NCBI GenBank assembly: GCA_028284045.1
Contig: JANQSN010000056.1
Span: 113,199 to 177,198 of the forward strand
DNA length: 64,000 nt
Direction: 5' to 3'
Source of the DNA: Alphaproteobacteria bacterium
GTDB lineage: Bacteria; Pseudomonadota; Alphaproteobacteria; DSM-16000; Inquilinaceae
Position 1 is the stretch's first letter; every line of letters starts with the position of its first letter. Positions 56,103-64,000 of this stretch are shown here, in pieces. The notes beneath the pieces are model-generated. The model was not told the DNA's origin and did no database searches. It saw nothing but the letters and a program-made list of their open reading frames with translations. A program made the translations under genes and the position numbers.

Positions 56103-58637
56103 GTGGGGCCGTCCGACTACGTCCTGACCCTGGTGGTCATCGCCACGCTGGCAGCGTTGCTGCAGGCCCTGGCGGTCCGGCTGGCGATCCCGCACAGCGT
56201 GCTGTTGGCGCTGCTCGGCATTGCGCTGGGCGGGCTGGCGGTCGGTCTCGTGCCGGTGGACGGCGGTGCCTTGAGCGCGGCGGCCGAACGCCTGGCGACG
56301 TTCGACCCCGGCTCGGAAGCGATCTTGACGATCTTCCTGCCGGTGCTGCTGTTCCAAACCGGGCTGACGCTGGATGTGCGGCGGGTGATCGATGACATCG
56401 CGCCCATCCTGCTGTTGGCGATCGTCGCCGTGCTGATCTGCCTGGCCACGGTCGGTGTCGGGCTGTGGGCGGTGTCGGATCAGACGCTGGTGGTCTGCCT
56501 GCTGCTGGGCGCCATCGTGGCGACGACGGACCCGGTCGCCGTCGTCGGCATCTTCCGCGACGTCGGTGCGCCGCGCCGGCTGTCGGTGCTGGTGGAAGGC
56601 GAAAGCCTGTTCAACGACGCCGCGGCGATCGTCGCCTTCGGTCTGTTGCTGGATCAGCTCACCATCGGTGCCTGGGCCGGTGTCGATGCCGGCGGCGAAG
56701 AGGCGGCGGCCGGTACCGGCGTCGGCGCGGTCGTCGGGCTGTTCGCCTGGTCCTTCGTCGGCGGCGCGGTCTTCGGTCTGGTCGTCGCCCGGCTCGCGGC
56801 CTGGGGCATCGGCGCGTTGCGCGAGCTGCCGCTGGCGCAGACGACGCTGACCGTGGCGCTGGCCTATGCCTGCTACATCGTGGCGGAGGCGCTGGGCGTG
56901 TCGGGCGTCGTCGCCGTGGTCATGGCGGCGCTGGTCATCGGCTCGGTCGGGCGGACCCGGTTCAGCCCGGCGACCTGGCAGCGCCTCGACAAGGTCTGGG
57001 ACCAGCTCGGCTTCTGGGCGTCGGTCCTGGTCTTCGTGCTGGCCAGCGCGCTGGTGCCGCGGTTCCTGGCCGACGTCTCGTTCGGCGCCGGCTGGCTGTG
57101 GCTGATCCTGGCGGTCACGGTCGCGGCCCTGGCGGCGCGCGCCCTGGTGCTATGGGGCCTGTTTCCGATGCTGACGGCGGTCGGCCTGGGCGAGCGCATC
57201 AGCCACGCCTATCGCCTGGTGATCTGGTGGGGCGGGCTGCGCGGTGCGGTCACCCTGGCGCTGGCGCTGGCGGTGGCGGAGCATCCCGGCGTGCCGGTGG
57301 CGGTGCGGGAGTTCGTCGGCATCCTGGCGACCGCCTTCGTCCTGGTGACGCTGTTCGTCAACGCGCCGACGCTGCGGCCGATGCTGCGTCTGTTGCACCT
57401 CGACCGGCTGGCGCCGGTGGATCGGGCGGTGCGCGACCGGGCGATCGGTTTGGCGCTGGACGAGGTCGGCGAGCGGATCGCCGCCTTCGCCGAGCGTCAT
57501 CAGATCTCCGCCGGCATTCGCGATCGGCTGGCCGACGGCTATGCCCGGCGGCGCGAGCGCATCGGCAAATCGGAGGAGACGGCGCTCGGCTGGGCGCAGC
57601 AGATCGGCCTCGGCCTGATCTCGCTGGCCAACCGGGAGGAGGAACTCTACCTCCGGCACTTCGCCGACGGGGCGGTGTCGCGCCCGACGCTGTTGGCGCT
57701 GCTCGGCAAGGCCGCCCGGCTGCGCGATGGCGCGAAGGAGGCCGGGATCACCGGCTACCGACAGGCGGCACGCGACAGCCGGCGGTTCCGCCGCAGCTTT
57801 CGGCTGGCGGTTCTTCTCTACCGCCATTTCGGCTGGCAGGGGCCGCTGGCTGCCCGGCTGGCCGGGCAGTTCGAGATGCTGCTGGTCACCCGCATGGTGC
57901 TGGACCGGCTGCGCGGCTATCTGGACGAAAAGCTGGCGCCGCTGGTGGCCCCCGCCGTGACCGATGCGCTGGGCGAAGTGCTCGGCCAGCGGCGTCTGGG
58001 CTGCATCGAGCGGCTGGAGGCGATGAAGGTCGAGTATCCCGACTATGCCGAGTCGCTGGAGGAACGGTTCCTGCGCGCCGCCGCCCTGCGGCTGGAGGAG
58101 GAGCACTACCGCGTCCTGTTCGAGGAAAGCGCGATCAGCCAGGAGGTCTTGCGCGATCTCAGCCGCGAGCTGGCGGATGGCGGCGCGGCGCTGGACTCGC
58201 GCCCGCGCCTGGTGCTCGGCCTGGACAAGGTGACGCTGGTCCGGCGCTTCGAGATGTTCGCGCCGTTGCCGCCGGCCGACGTCGCGGAGATCTCGGCCAT
58301 GTTGAAGGTGCGATTCGCCTATCCCGGCGAACGCCTGATGGTGGCCGGCGAGCGCGGCGACTTCATGCTGTTCATCGCCACCGGCACGGTCGAGGTGACG
58401 CTGCGGGGTCAGCAGCGGCTGCGCCTGAAGGCCGGCGATTTCGTGGGCGAGATGGCGCTGTTGTTCGCGCGGCGGCGCAGCGCCGATGTGACGGCGGCGA
58501 CCTATTGCCGGCTCCTTCAGCTCAACGGTCAGGATTTCCGGCGCTTCCTGCGGACCCATCCGGCGGTCCGCGAGCGCATCCGCGCGGTGGCGGAGGAACG
58601 GCGGGCGGGCCGGTCGGAGCCCCTGGCGGACCCTTAA
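56103..58637 (+). CDS. CPA1 Na+/H+ antiporter with C-terminal cyclic-nucleotide-binding domain
   Basis: About 844 residues from GTG 56103 (GAAGGG upstream); no good ATG. Residues 1-410 form the antiporter with 12-13 spans, including FLPVLLFQTGLTLDVRR, LGAIVATTDPVAVVGIFRDV (ion-site Asp), EGESLFNDAAAIVAFGLLL and WWGGLRGAVTLALALAVAEH. A long helical cytosolic part (420-700) leads to a cNMP-binding-type domain, AYPGERLMVAGERGDFMLFI, GTVEVTLR and GDFVGEMALLF. It exports Na+ in exchange for H+, possibly gated by a nucleotide. Ends 4 bases into the convergent next gene. Confidence 0.9.
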   Translation: MGPSDYVLTLVVIATLAALLQALAVRLAIPHSVLLALLGIALGGLAVGLVPVDGGALSAAAERLATFDPGSEAILTIFLPVLLFQTGLTLDVRRVIDDIAPILLLAIVAVLICLATVGVGLWAVSDQTLVVCLLLGAIVATTDPVAVVGIFRDVGAPRRLSVLVEGESLFNDAAAIVAFGLLLDQLTIGAWAGVDAGGEEAAAGTGVGAVVGLFAWSFVGGAVFGLVVARLAAWGIGALRELPLAQTTLTVALAYACYIVAEALGVSGVVAVVMAALVIGSVGRTRFSPATWQRLDKVWDQLGFWASVLVFVLASALVPRFLADVSFGAGWLWLILAVTVAALAARALVLWGLFPMLTAVGLGERISHAYRLVIWWGGLRGAVTLALALAVAEHPGVPVAVREFVGILATAFVLVTLFVNAPTLRPMLRLLHLDRLAPVDRAVRDRAIGLALDEVGERIAAFAERHQISAGIRDRLADGYARRRERIGKSEETALGWAQQIGLGLISLANREEELYLRHFADGAVSRPTLLALLGKAARLRDGAKEAGITGYRQAARDSRRFRRSFRLAVLLYRHFGWQGPLAARLAGQFEMLLVTRMVLDRLRGYLDEKLAPLVAPAVTDALGEVLGQRRLGCIERLEAMKVEYPDYAESLEERFLRAAALRLEEEHYRVLFEESAISQEVLRDLSRELADGGAALDSRPRLVLGLDKVTLVRRFEMFAPLPPADVAEISAMLKVRFAYPGERLMVAGERGDFMLFIATGTVEVTLRGQQRLRLKAGDFVGEMALLFARRRSADVTAATYCRLLQLNGQDFRRFLRTHPAVRERIRAVAEERRAGRSEPLADP

Positions 58638-59374
58638 GGCCGTGCCGTGCCCGGCAGCGGGCAGCGTTCGCCGGCGACGCTGACGAAGCTTGGCTCGTCC
58701 TCGCGGATCGCGAATCGGTACTCGTCATTGCCGAGACGCAAGCTATGGGTCAGCGGCAACCGGCCCTCCACCGACGTCTCGCGGCCGTCCACCAGTGTGA
58801 AGTCGATGGTGATCGGCTCGGCCGGGTCGAAGGCGGTCTCGATATCGCCATTGTCGCGCACGCCGTTGCGGCCCAGGCCGGTGACGATCACCTGACCGTC
58901 GACGAAGGCGACCGTGGTGTTGGGCCCGCGATAGAGCGGTGTCGGCAGGATGAAGCGGCGGCTGGCCAGCGGCTGGCAGTCGACCGGCTCGGCAGCATTG
59001 CGGATCAGGAAGGCCAGCCGGTCGGGCGAGGCGCCGGCATCCAGCGCCGCGGCGGCCAATGCCGCCAGATCGCTGAGCGGCCCTGTCGGCACCTCGTCCG
59101 CGTAGCGCGCCTGCCAGTCCGCGGCGATCTGCTCGGCCTCGGCTTGAGCCGCCGCCGCCCGGGCCGCGGCCTCCTCCGCCGCCCGCAGGTCCGCGCGCAG
59201 GGCGTCGGCTTCGTCATGCACCCGGTCGGCCTGGCCGCGCGTCTCCTCCCGGCCGATCTGGTGGGCCAGGACTGCCACGCCGCCGATGATCGCCAGCCAG
59301 AACAGCAGCCGCAACAGGGCGCGCGCCTGGCGACGTCGATAGCGGCGATCGGGGTCGTACAGGGAACTCGGCAT
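58634..59374 (-). CDS. Single-span membrane protein with periplasmic coiled coil
   Basis: 246 residues, ATG 59374. Basic start (DPDRRYRRRQARAL), one membrane span (LLFWLAIIGGVAVLAHQIGR), a coiled coil (RVHDEADALRADLRAAEEAA, QAEAEQIAADWQARY) and a folded C-terminal domain (RFILPTPLYRGPNTTVAFVD, GDIETAFDPAEPITIDFTLV) with cysteines at CQPLAS and CPLPG. I do not recognise the family. Its 3' end overlaps the antiporter stop by 4 bases. Confidence 0.65.
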   Translation of the reverse strand: MPSSLYDPDRRYRRRQARALLRLLFWLAIIGGVAVLAHQIGREETRGQADRVHDEADALRADLRAAEEAAARAAAAQAEAEQIAADWQARYADEVPTGPLSDLAALAAAALDAGASPDRLAFLIRNAAEPVDCQPLASRRFILPTPLYRGPNTTVAFVDGQVIVTGLGRNGVRDNGDIETAFDPAEPITIDFTLVDGRETSVEGRLPLTHSLRLGNDEYRFAIREDEPSFVSVAGERCPLPGTARP

Positions 59375-59476
59375 CGTTCGACCGGGAGCTTCGTTCGACC
59401 GGGCGCAGGGGACGGCACGGGGACGGGGCCAGAGTGTCGCCGATCGACTAGGCCGCGGCAACCGCGCGCGCCTGCC

Positions 59477-61330
59477 TCACAGATCGAAAATCAGCGGCGC
59501 GACGAGGATGTAGGTCAGCCACATCAGGCCCAACAAGGGCAGACCGCCGCGCAGATAGTCGGAGAAGCGGTAGTGGCCCGGCCCCATCACCAGCAGGTTG
59601 GTCTGGTAGCCGATCGGCGTCGCGAAGGAGCAGTTGGCCGCCATCACCACGGTGACGGCGGCGATCAGCGGATCGATCCCCAACATCGCGGCGACATTGA
59701 TGCCGATCGGCGTGAACAGCACGGCGCACACGCTGTTGGTCAGCAGATTGGTGGCGATGGCGACGATCAGGAACAGGACCGACATCGCCACCAAGGGCGA
59801 CGGGTTGCCGATCTGGTCGATCGCCGCCATGGCGGCGAAGTCGGCCGCGCCCGTTGCCTCGATCGCCGCACCCAGGCCGAGCGCCGATCCGACGACGATG
59901 AAGATGGTCCGATCGATCGAGCGCGCCGCCTGGCGCAGATTGAGACAGCCGGTCAGCAGCATGGCGACCGCCCCGGCGATCGCCGCCACCGCGATCGGCA
60001 GGAGCCCCAGCGCGGCAACGCCCACGACCGTCGCAAAGATCGCGCAGGCATAAGGCGCGCGGTGAACCATCGGCAGTTCCCGCGTCGCCCAGGCCAGCAG
60101 GACCAGATCGGGATTGTTGGCCAAGGCGTCGACATGCGCGCGCGAGCCCGCCACCAGCAGCACGTCGCCCGCCTCCAGACGGAAGTCGCCGAGCCGCTGG
60201 CGACGCACCCGGCCGCGCCGCTGAATGCCGAGGATCAGGCAGCCGAAGCGTCGTTGGAAGGCTTCCGTGATGGCCGGCTGGTCGATCAGGCGGCTGGCCG
60301 GTGCGATCATCACCTCGGCCAGCGCCCGGTTCTCCGGGCGCCGGGCGCTGCCGATCGGCGCCGGATCGCTCTCCGTCCCGGTATCGCTGGTCAGCAGATA
60401 GCCGGCGTGGCGGGCCAGCGCGTCGGTCAGCGCCGGGCGGGTTGCCGCGACGATCAGGACGTCGCCGGCTTCGATCGCCTGGCCGTCGAAGGGCGGCAGA
60501 ATGCTGTGGCCGCCTCGCAGGATCAGCCGCACCGCTATGTCCGGCAGGCCGTGGACCTGGCCGCCCGTGGCCGTGCTGCCGACCAGCGGCGAATGCGCGC
60601 TGACATCGATCTCGGCGACGAACCGCGGGCCCGCGCCGGTCAGCGTTCGCGCCAGCCCGCCGCGCGGCGGCAGGATCCGTGGCATGATCAGCGCGACATA
60701 GACGATGCCCACGCCGGCCATGGCCAGCCCCAGCAGGGTCATGTCGAACATCTTCAGCGCCGGCTGGCCGATATCGATCAGCGCGCTCGACACCAGCATG
60801 TTGGTCGAGGAGCCGATCAGCGTGGTCATCCCGCCGAGAATGGCGGCGAAGCTGAGCGGCATCATCACCTTGGAGGGCGACCACCCCAGCCGTCCGGCCA
60901 GCGTCTGCATGATCGGGATGAACATGACGACCACCGGCGTGTTGTTGAGGATCGCGCTGGTCGCCAGCACGCCCACGAAGCACAAGCCGACGGCGAGCGC
61001 GCCGCGCCGCTTGGAGAGCTGCTCGAAGATCCTCGTGAAGCCGGAGATGGCGCCGGTTTGCACCATCGCCTGGCCCATGGCCAACAGGGCCAACAGCGCC
61101 AGGAGGGCGGGATTGGCGAAGCCGCGCAGCAGAACCGATGCGTCGAGCCGGTTCTCGCCGGTCACCGGATCGGTCAGCGGGGCGATCTGGAACCAGACCA
61201 GCAGCACGCCCAGGCCGACCAGCGCCGTGACCTCCAACGGCACGCGTTCGGCGATGAACGACGCCAGGACGACCAGCGTCACGGCCAGCACCAGCCACAT
61301 CTGGATAGAGGGAGCGATGTCCAGGATCAT
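59477..61330 (-). CDS. SLC13/CitT-type transporter with two TrkA-C domains
   Basis: 617 residues, ATG 61330. N-terminal spans with SAILNNTPVVVMFIPIMQTL and GGMTTLIGSSTNMLVSSALI (the SNT motif of the DASS family). The middle, residues about 210-400, holds two RCK_C/TrkA-C domains (PLVGSTATGGQVHGLPDIAV; EAGDVLLVAGSRAHVDAL). A second span set follows with IATNLLTNSVCAVLFTPIGI and FATPIGYQTNLLVMGPGHYR. Such fused permeases import sulfate or dicarboxylates. The TrkA-C domains suggest regulation by nucleotides or ions. Confidence 0.9.
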   Translation of the reverse strand: MILDIAPSIQMWLVLAVTLVVLASFIAERVPLEVTALVGLGVLLVWFQIAPLTDPVTGENRLDASVLLRGFANPALLALLALLAMGQAMVQTGAISGFTRIFEQLSKRRGALAVGLCFVGVLATSAILNNTPVVVMFIPIMQTLAGRLGWSPSKVMMPLSFAAILGGMTTLIGSSTNMLVSSALIDIGQPALKMFDMTLLGLAMAGVGIVYVALIMPRILPPRGGLARTLTGAGPRFVAEIDVSAHSPLVGSTATGGQVHGLPDIAVRLILRGGHSILPPFDGQAIEAGDVLIVAATRPALTDALARHAGYLLTSDTGTESDPAPIGSARRPENRALAEVMIAPASRLIDQPAITEAFQRRFGCLILGIQRRGRVRRQRLGDFRLEAGDVLLVAGSRAHVDALANNPDLVLLAWATRELPMVHRAPYACAIFATVVGVAALGLLPIAVAAIAGAVAMLLTGCLNLRQAARSIDRTIFIVVGSALGLGAAIEATGAADFAAMAAIDQIGNPSPLVAMSVLFLIVAIATNLLTNSVCAVLFTPIGINVAAMLGIDPLIAAVTVVMAANCSFATPIGYQTNLLVMGPGHYRFSDYLRGGLPLLGLMWLTYILVAPLIFDL

Positions 61331-61396
61331 GGCCGGCGGTCGAGATATCGCGTTGCGGCTGTAGGGGTCGCAGGTCGCCGCGCGCGGCGGGCTGCC

Positions 61397-63718
61397 CTAT
61401 AGCACGGTCAACGGGAACTCGCCGAGATTTCGGAACCCGATATTGACGAAGACCGAGGTGCCGCCATCGGAACTGCCGCTCTCCGTGAAATCCCGCCTGA
61501 GCACGGTGCCGAAGGTGAAGCACTCGTCCTCATAGGTCACGCCGAAGCGGACCTCCCGCAGTTGCCGGTCCGCGACGTCCAGCGACAGGGTGGTATTGGC
61601 CGACCAGAACTCGCTGAACTGAGAGGCGGCGCTCACCGAGAATTGCTCGCGATCGGCGCCGCCGGCCGTGTCGGATCCTCCAACGAAGGTGTACACGCCC
61701 GCCAGCCGCAGCTCCGATGGCCCGAGGGCGAAGCCGAGTTCCTGACGGCTGGTCGAGAAGTCGAACGGGTTGACGCGGAAGCGGTAGTCGATACGGGCCA
61801 GCGGGCCGGGCGACACGCTCAGCCGCCCGACCAGGTCGGAAAACTGCTCCGACAGCCCCGTGCCGTCGGGCAGTTCCTGCGGTTCGTCGAAGCGGATGCT
61901 CTGGCCGATGAACAGCGTCGTCGACCCGCCGCCGTCGCCATAGACCCCGGTGTGCAGGCCGTAATTCACCCGAACGCCGCCATCGATGCGGTCGAGACCG
62001 GGGAACCGGTTGTCGGCAAACAGGTTCAGTTCGTCCAGCTCCGGATCGATGCTGTCGTTGTTGGGGATCTCGTTGTCGGCGTCGATGCGCGGTGCGGCCA
62101 CCACGGACACGATGGGTTCCAGGAGCTGCTGGACGGTGCCTTGCCGGCGCACGAAGGGGTATCTGAGCTCGACGGAGGCACGCGGGAGAGCCGATACGGC
62201 GACCACACCGTCGTTGATCTCCGTCGGATCGTTGCCGCTCGGCAGGTTGTTCGACACGTAGACCTGGCCGTCGAAGCCGGCGCTGACCGCCGCAACCAGA
62301 CCGAAGGGCGTGTAGATCTGGCGGTCCCACCCGACGCCCGCGGACAGGCGCGTCGTGTCGATGCCGGCGAGCGTCCCGCCGGACCCGCCGACCGCCGCCG
62401 GCCGCTGCAGGTGCAGCAGGCTCGCGCGCGCCCGCGCCGTACCGCCCAGCACGTCGCCCGGCTCGCTGACATACTCGCCGCGCAGATGGGGGGCGACCAA
62501 GGGTTGCTGCACATCGACGCCGTCGCGCAGATCCTGCCAGGAGACGACTTCTCCGGAGAGGTAGGACAGGCCGTAGAAGCCTTCGACGAGGCCCCGGGTC
62601 TCCAGCGAGTCGCGGCCGTCGATCTCGAAATCGTCCAGGTAGTCGTCGTCGGCGGTGCGGGCAACGTCCAAGCTGGCGCGCCAGTGCCGTCCGAGATCGA
62701 CATCGCCTTCGGCAAAGACGTGCCAGCGGAGCTGATCCTCGCGGGCGCCCACAATGGGCTCTTCGCGGTCGCTGACATTGATGCTGGTGTTGATCTGCGC
62801 GGCGGCATGGGCGAACCGGCGGCGATACTCCACACCCAGCGCGGCATTGGCGTCGCTGGTGCCGGTCAGTTGGACGGTCATGTCCTGTTCCGGACTGATG
62901 TCGATGTAGTAGCTCGTCTGAAGGAACGCGCCCAGGAAGTCGGTAACGCCGAAGCGCGGCGGCAGGAAGCCGCTACGCCGCTTCACCGTCCCGTCGGGAT
63001 GGGTCAGGTAGGGGGTGTAGAAGACCGGTATGCCCCACATGTCGAGGAAGGCGTCGCGATACATCATGTCCCGGGTTTCCCGGTCATGGGTCGCCTGCCG
63101 GGCGCGAAGCTGCCAGATCGGCGCGGCGCGCGGATTGTCCGGGCAGAGCTCGCAGGGCGAATAGACCGCGCGCTCCACATCGGTGTAGCGATCGTCGCGC
63201 CGCTCGCCCGCCGTGCCGATCATGCGGGCGTTGTCGGTCAGGATGACGCTGACCCGTTCCGCGAAGCCGTCGGCGAGGTCGTCCCTGAGTTCGGCATAGT
63301 CCGCGTGGATGACCTCGCCGGTGGGCTCCACCACCACGACATTGCCGGTGGCGGTGACGACCTCGGTGCGGCGGTTGTAGGTGACGGCGTCGGCGCGGAC
63401 GATGCGGTCGCCCTGGGTGATCTCCACGCCGCCGCGCGCCACGATCACCTCCAACTCCTGGTCATAGGTGACGTCGTCGGCGATCAGCGCCACCGGCTGG
63501 TCGCCCCCGTCCTGATTGACCCCGTCCTGATTGAGCCCGTCGGCAGGTTCCGCCGGGCCGAACTGCGCCCCGGCGACGGCCGGCCACAGCGTGGCGACCA
63601 GGACCAACAGGCCGGCCTGCAACCCGCGGAACGACCGCCGGGCACGCCGACGCTCGGCCGCCGGACCGGTGCCGGCCGGGCAGAGGAGACGCCGCGAGAG
63701 GAGGAGCCGTGCGATCAA
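61397..63718 (-). CDS. lptD: LPS-assembly protein LptD
   Basis: 773 residues from TTG 63718; no ATG is in frame before the mature part. Arg-rich start, signal span (GLQAGLLVLVATLWPAVAGA), then the OstA-like beta-jellyroll (PVALIADDVTYDQELEVIVA, AVTYNRRTEVVTATGNVVVV), the CELC cysteine pair (YSPCELCPDNPRAAPIWQLR), GIPVFYTPYLTHPDGTVKRR and a long barrel ending TYEDECFTFGTVLRRDF. With LptE it inserts LPS into the outer leaflet. Typical alphaproteobacterial form. Confidence 0.93.
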   Translation of the reverse strand: MIARLLLSRRLLCPAGTGPAAERRRARRSFRGLQAGLLVLVATLWPAVAGAQFGPAEPADGLNQDGVNQDGGDQPVALIADDVTYDQELEVIVARGGVEITQGDRIVRADAVTYNRRTEVVTATGNVVVVEPTGEVIHADYAELRDDLADGFAERVSVILTDNARMIGTAGERRDDRYTDVERAVYSPCELCPDNPRAAPIWQLRARQATHDRETRDMMYRDAFLDMWGIPVFYTPYLTHPDGTVKRRSGFLPPRFGVTDFLGAFLQTSYYIDISPEQDMTVQLTGTSDANAALGVEYRRRFAHAAAQINTSINVSDREEPIVGAREDQLRWHVFAEGDVDLGRHWRASLDVARTADDDYLDDFEIDGRDSLETRGLVEGFYGLSYLSGEVVSWQDLRDGVDVQQPLVAPHLRGEYVSEPGDVLGGTARARASLLHLQRPAAVGGSGGTLAGIDTTRLSAGVGWDRQIYTPFGLVAAVSAGFDGQVYVSNNLPSGNDPTEINDGVVAVSALPRASVELRYPFVRRQGTVQQLLEPIVSVVAAPRIDADNEIPNNDSIDPELDELNLFADNRFPGLDRIDGGVRVNYGLHTGVYGDGGGSTTLFIGQSIRFDEPQELPDGTGLSEQFSDLVGRLSVSPGPLARIDYRFRVNPFDFSTSRQELGFALGPSELRLAGVYTFVGGSDTAGGADREQFSVSAASQFSEFWSANTTLSLDVADRQLREVRFGVTYEDECFTFGTVLRRDFTESGSSDGGTSVFVNIGFRNLGEFPLTVL

Positions 63719-63920
63719 GAGAACCCTGTCCCCGGCTTTCGGCGGGGCCGCGGCCGCTCGTGCGGTCTGGCGATCCCGCCCGGCGCGCGCCCGAGAACCA
63801 ACGCGAGGGAAGTGTAGCTTGACCCGGCGAGAGGGGGCAAGCGCCTGAGATCAAAACGAATTCTTAACGGGTGGGGCGGTCGTGTCCGAGGTCGCGGTGG
63901 CCGGTCCTCAGCCGCTCTCC

Positions 63921-64000
63921 TCAGCCGCTGACGGCGCCGTCGATGACCGGTCGGCGGGTGCGCAGCATGAAGGCCGGCACATGGTCGCCGAATCCGACGA
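63921..64000 (-). CDS. C-terminal end of an unidentified gene upstream of lptD (5' part outside window)
   Basis: The minus-strand frame from the window edge to a TGA at 63921-63923 reads VGFGDHVPAFMLRTRRPVID then GAVSG, 25 codons with good coding character. It lies 200 bases upstream of lptD on the same strand. In many proteobacteria lptD has lptF/lptG or surA/pdxA neighbours, but this tail does not look like the end of LptG, so I leave it unnamed. Confidence 0.45.
   Translation of the reverse strand, partial: VGFGDHVPAFMLRTRRPVIDGAVSG

Noticed and set aside
56465..61402. Open frame of about 1,645 codons on the plus strand
   Set aside because: It overlaps the antiporter gene in another frame and then runs antisense to two well supported genes. 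The translation is low-complexity Arg/Gly/Asp without domains.

Overview
The window is 64 kb of high-GC DNA with strong G/C at third codon positions, tightly packed genes and many ATGA or GTGA stop-start overlaps. MipZ, an alphaproteobacterial type LexA box (GTTC-N7-GTTC) in front of imuB, an imuB-dnaE2 pair, a TAXI-type TRAP transporter and LptD all point to a free-living alphaproteobacterium, most likely Rhodospirillales-like. A fliN gene suggests flagellar motility. No rRNA, tRNA, CRISPR array, IS transposase or integrase gene was found.

Layout. 1-2.2 kb: end of a RelA/SpoT gene, a small secreted protein, an OmpA-family protein and a lone fliN. 2.2-5.6 kb: zinc uptake (znuA divergent from znuC-znuB-zur, with a Zur-type palindrome between them). 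5.6-11.6 kb: a dihydrodipicolinate-synthase-family aldolase and a tight nucleotide-sugar operon, manC-rfbC-rfbB-rfbD-rfbA, for GDP-mannose and dTDP-L-rhamnose. 11.6-28.0 kb: a compact podovirus-type prophage (S24 repressor, small DNA-binding proteins, terminase, portal, scaffold, capsid, tail tubular proteins A and B, internal virion protein, tail fibre, lysis genes) with no recognisable integrase, replication gene or RNA polymerase. This is the most unusual part of the window.

28.0-34.9 kb: sulfatase/phosphonate-monoester-hydrolase-like enzyme, large pentapeptide-repeat protein, Tat-exported DUF882 peptidase-like protein, CapA-like lipoprotein and an alpha/beta hydrolase. 34.9-40.0 kb: SOS mutagenesis genes imuB and dnaE2, with palindromic repeat DNA wedged between them and no imuA. 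40.1-42.5 kb: glycosyltransferase and flippase-like membrane protein. 42.4-46.8 kb: a sugar ABC importer (SBP, two permeases, ATPase). 46.9-48.2 kb: bacterioferritin-associated ferredoxin behind a Fur-like palindrome, then a nucleoside hydrolase. 48.2-51.6 kb: TAXI-TRAP transporter with a strong terminator between receptor and permease genes.

52-64 kb: mipZ, isoprenylcysteine-methyltransferase-like protein, a VWA protein paired with a membrane J-domain protein, pyridoxal kinase, a CPA1 Na+/H+ antiporter with a cNMP-binding tail, a coiled-coil membrane protein, an SLC13-type permease with TrkA-C domains, lptD, and the last codons of an unidentified gene upstream of lptD. All calls come from reading the sequence; no database search was run.
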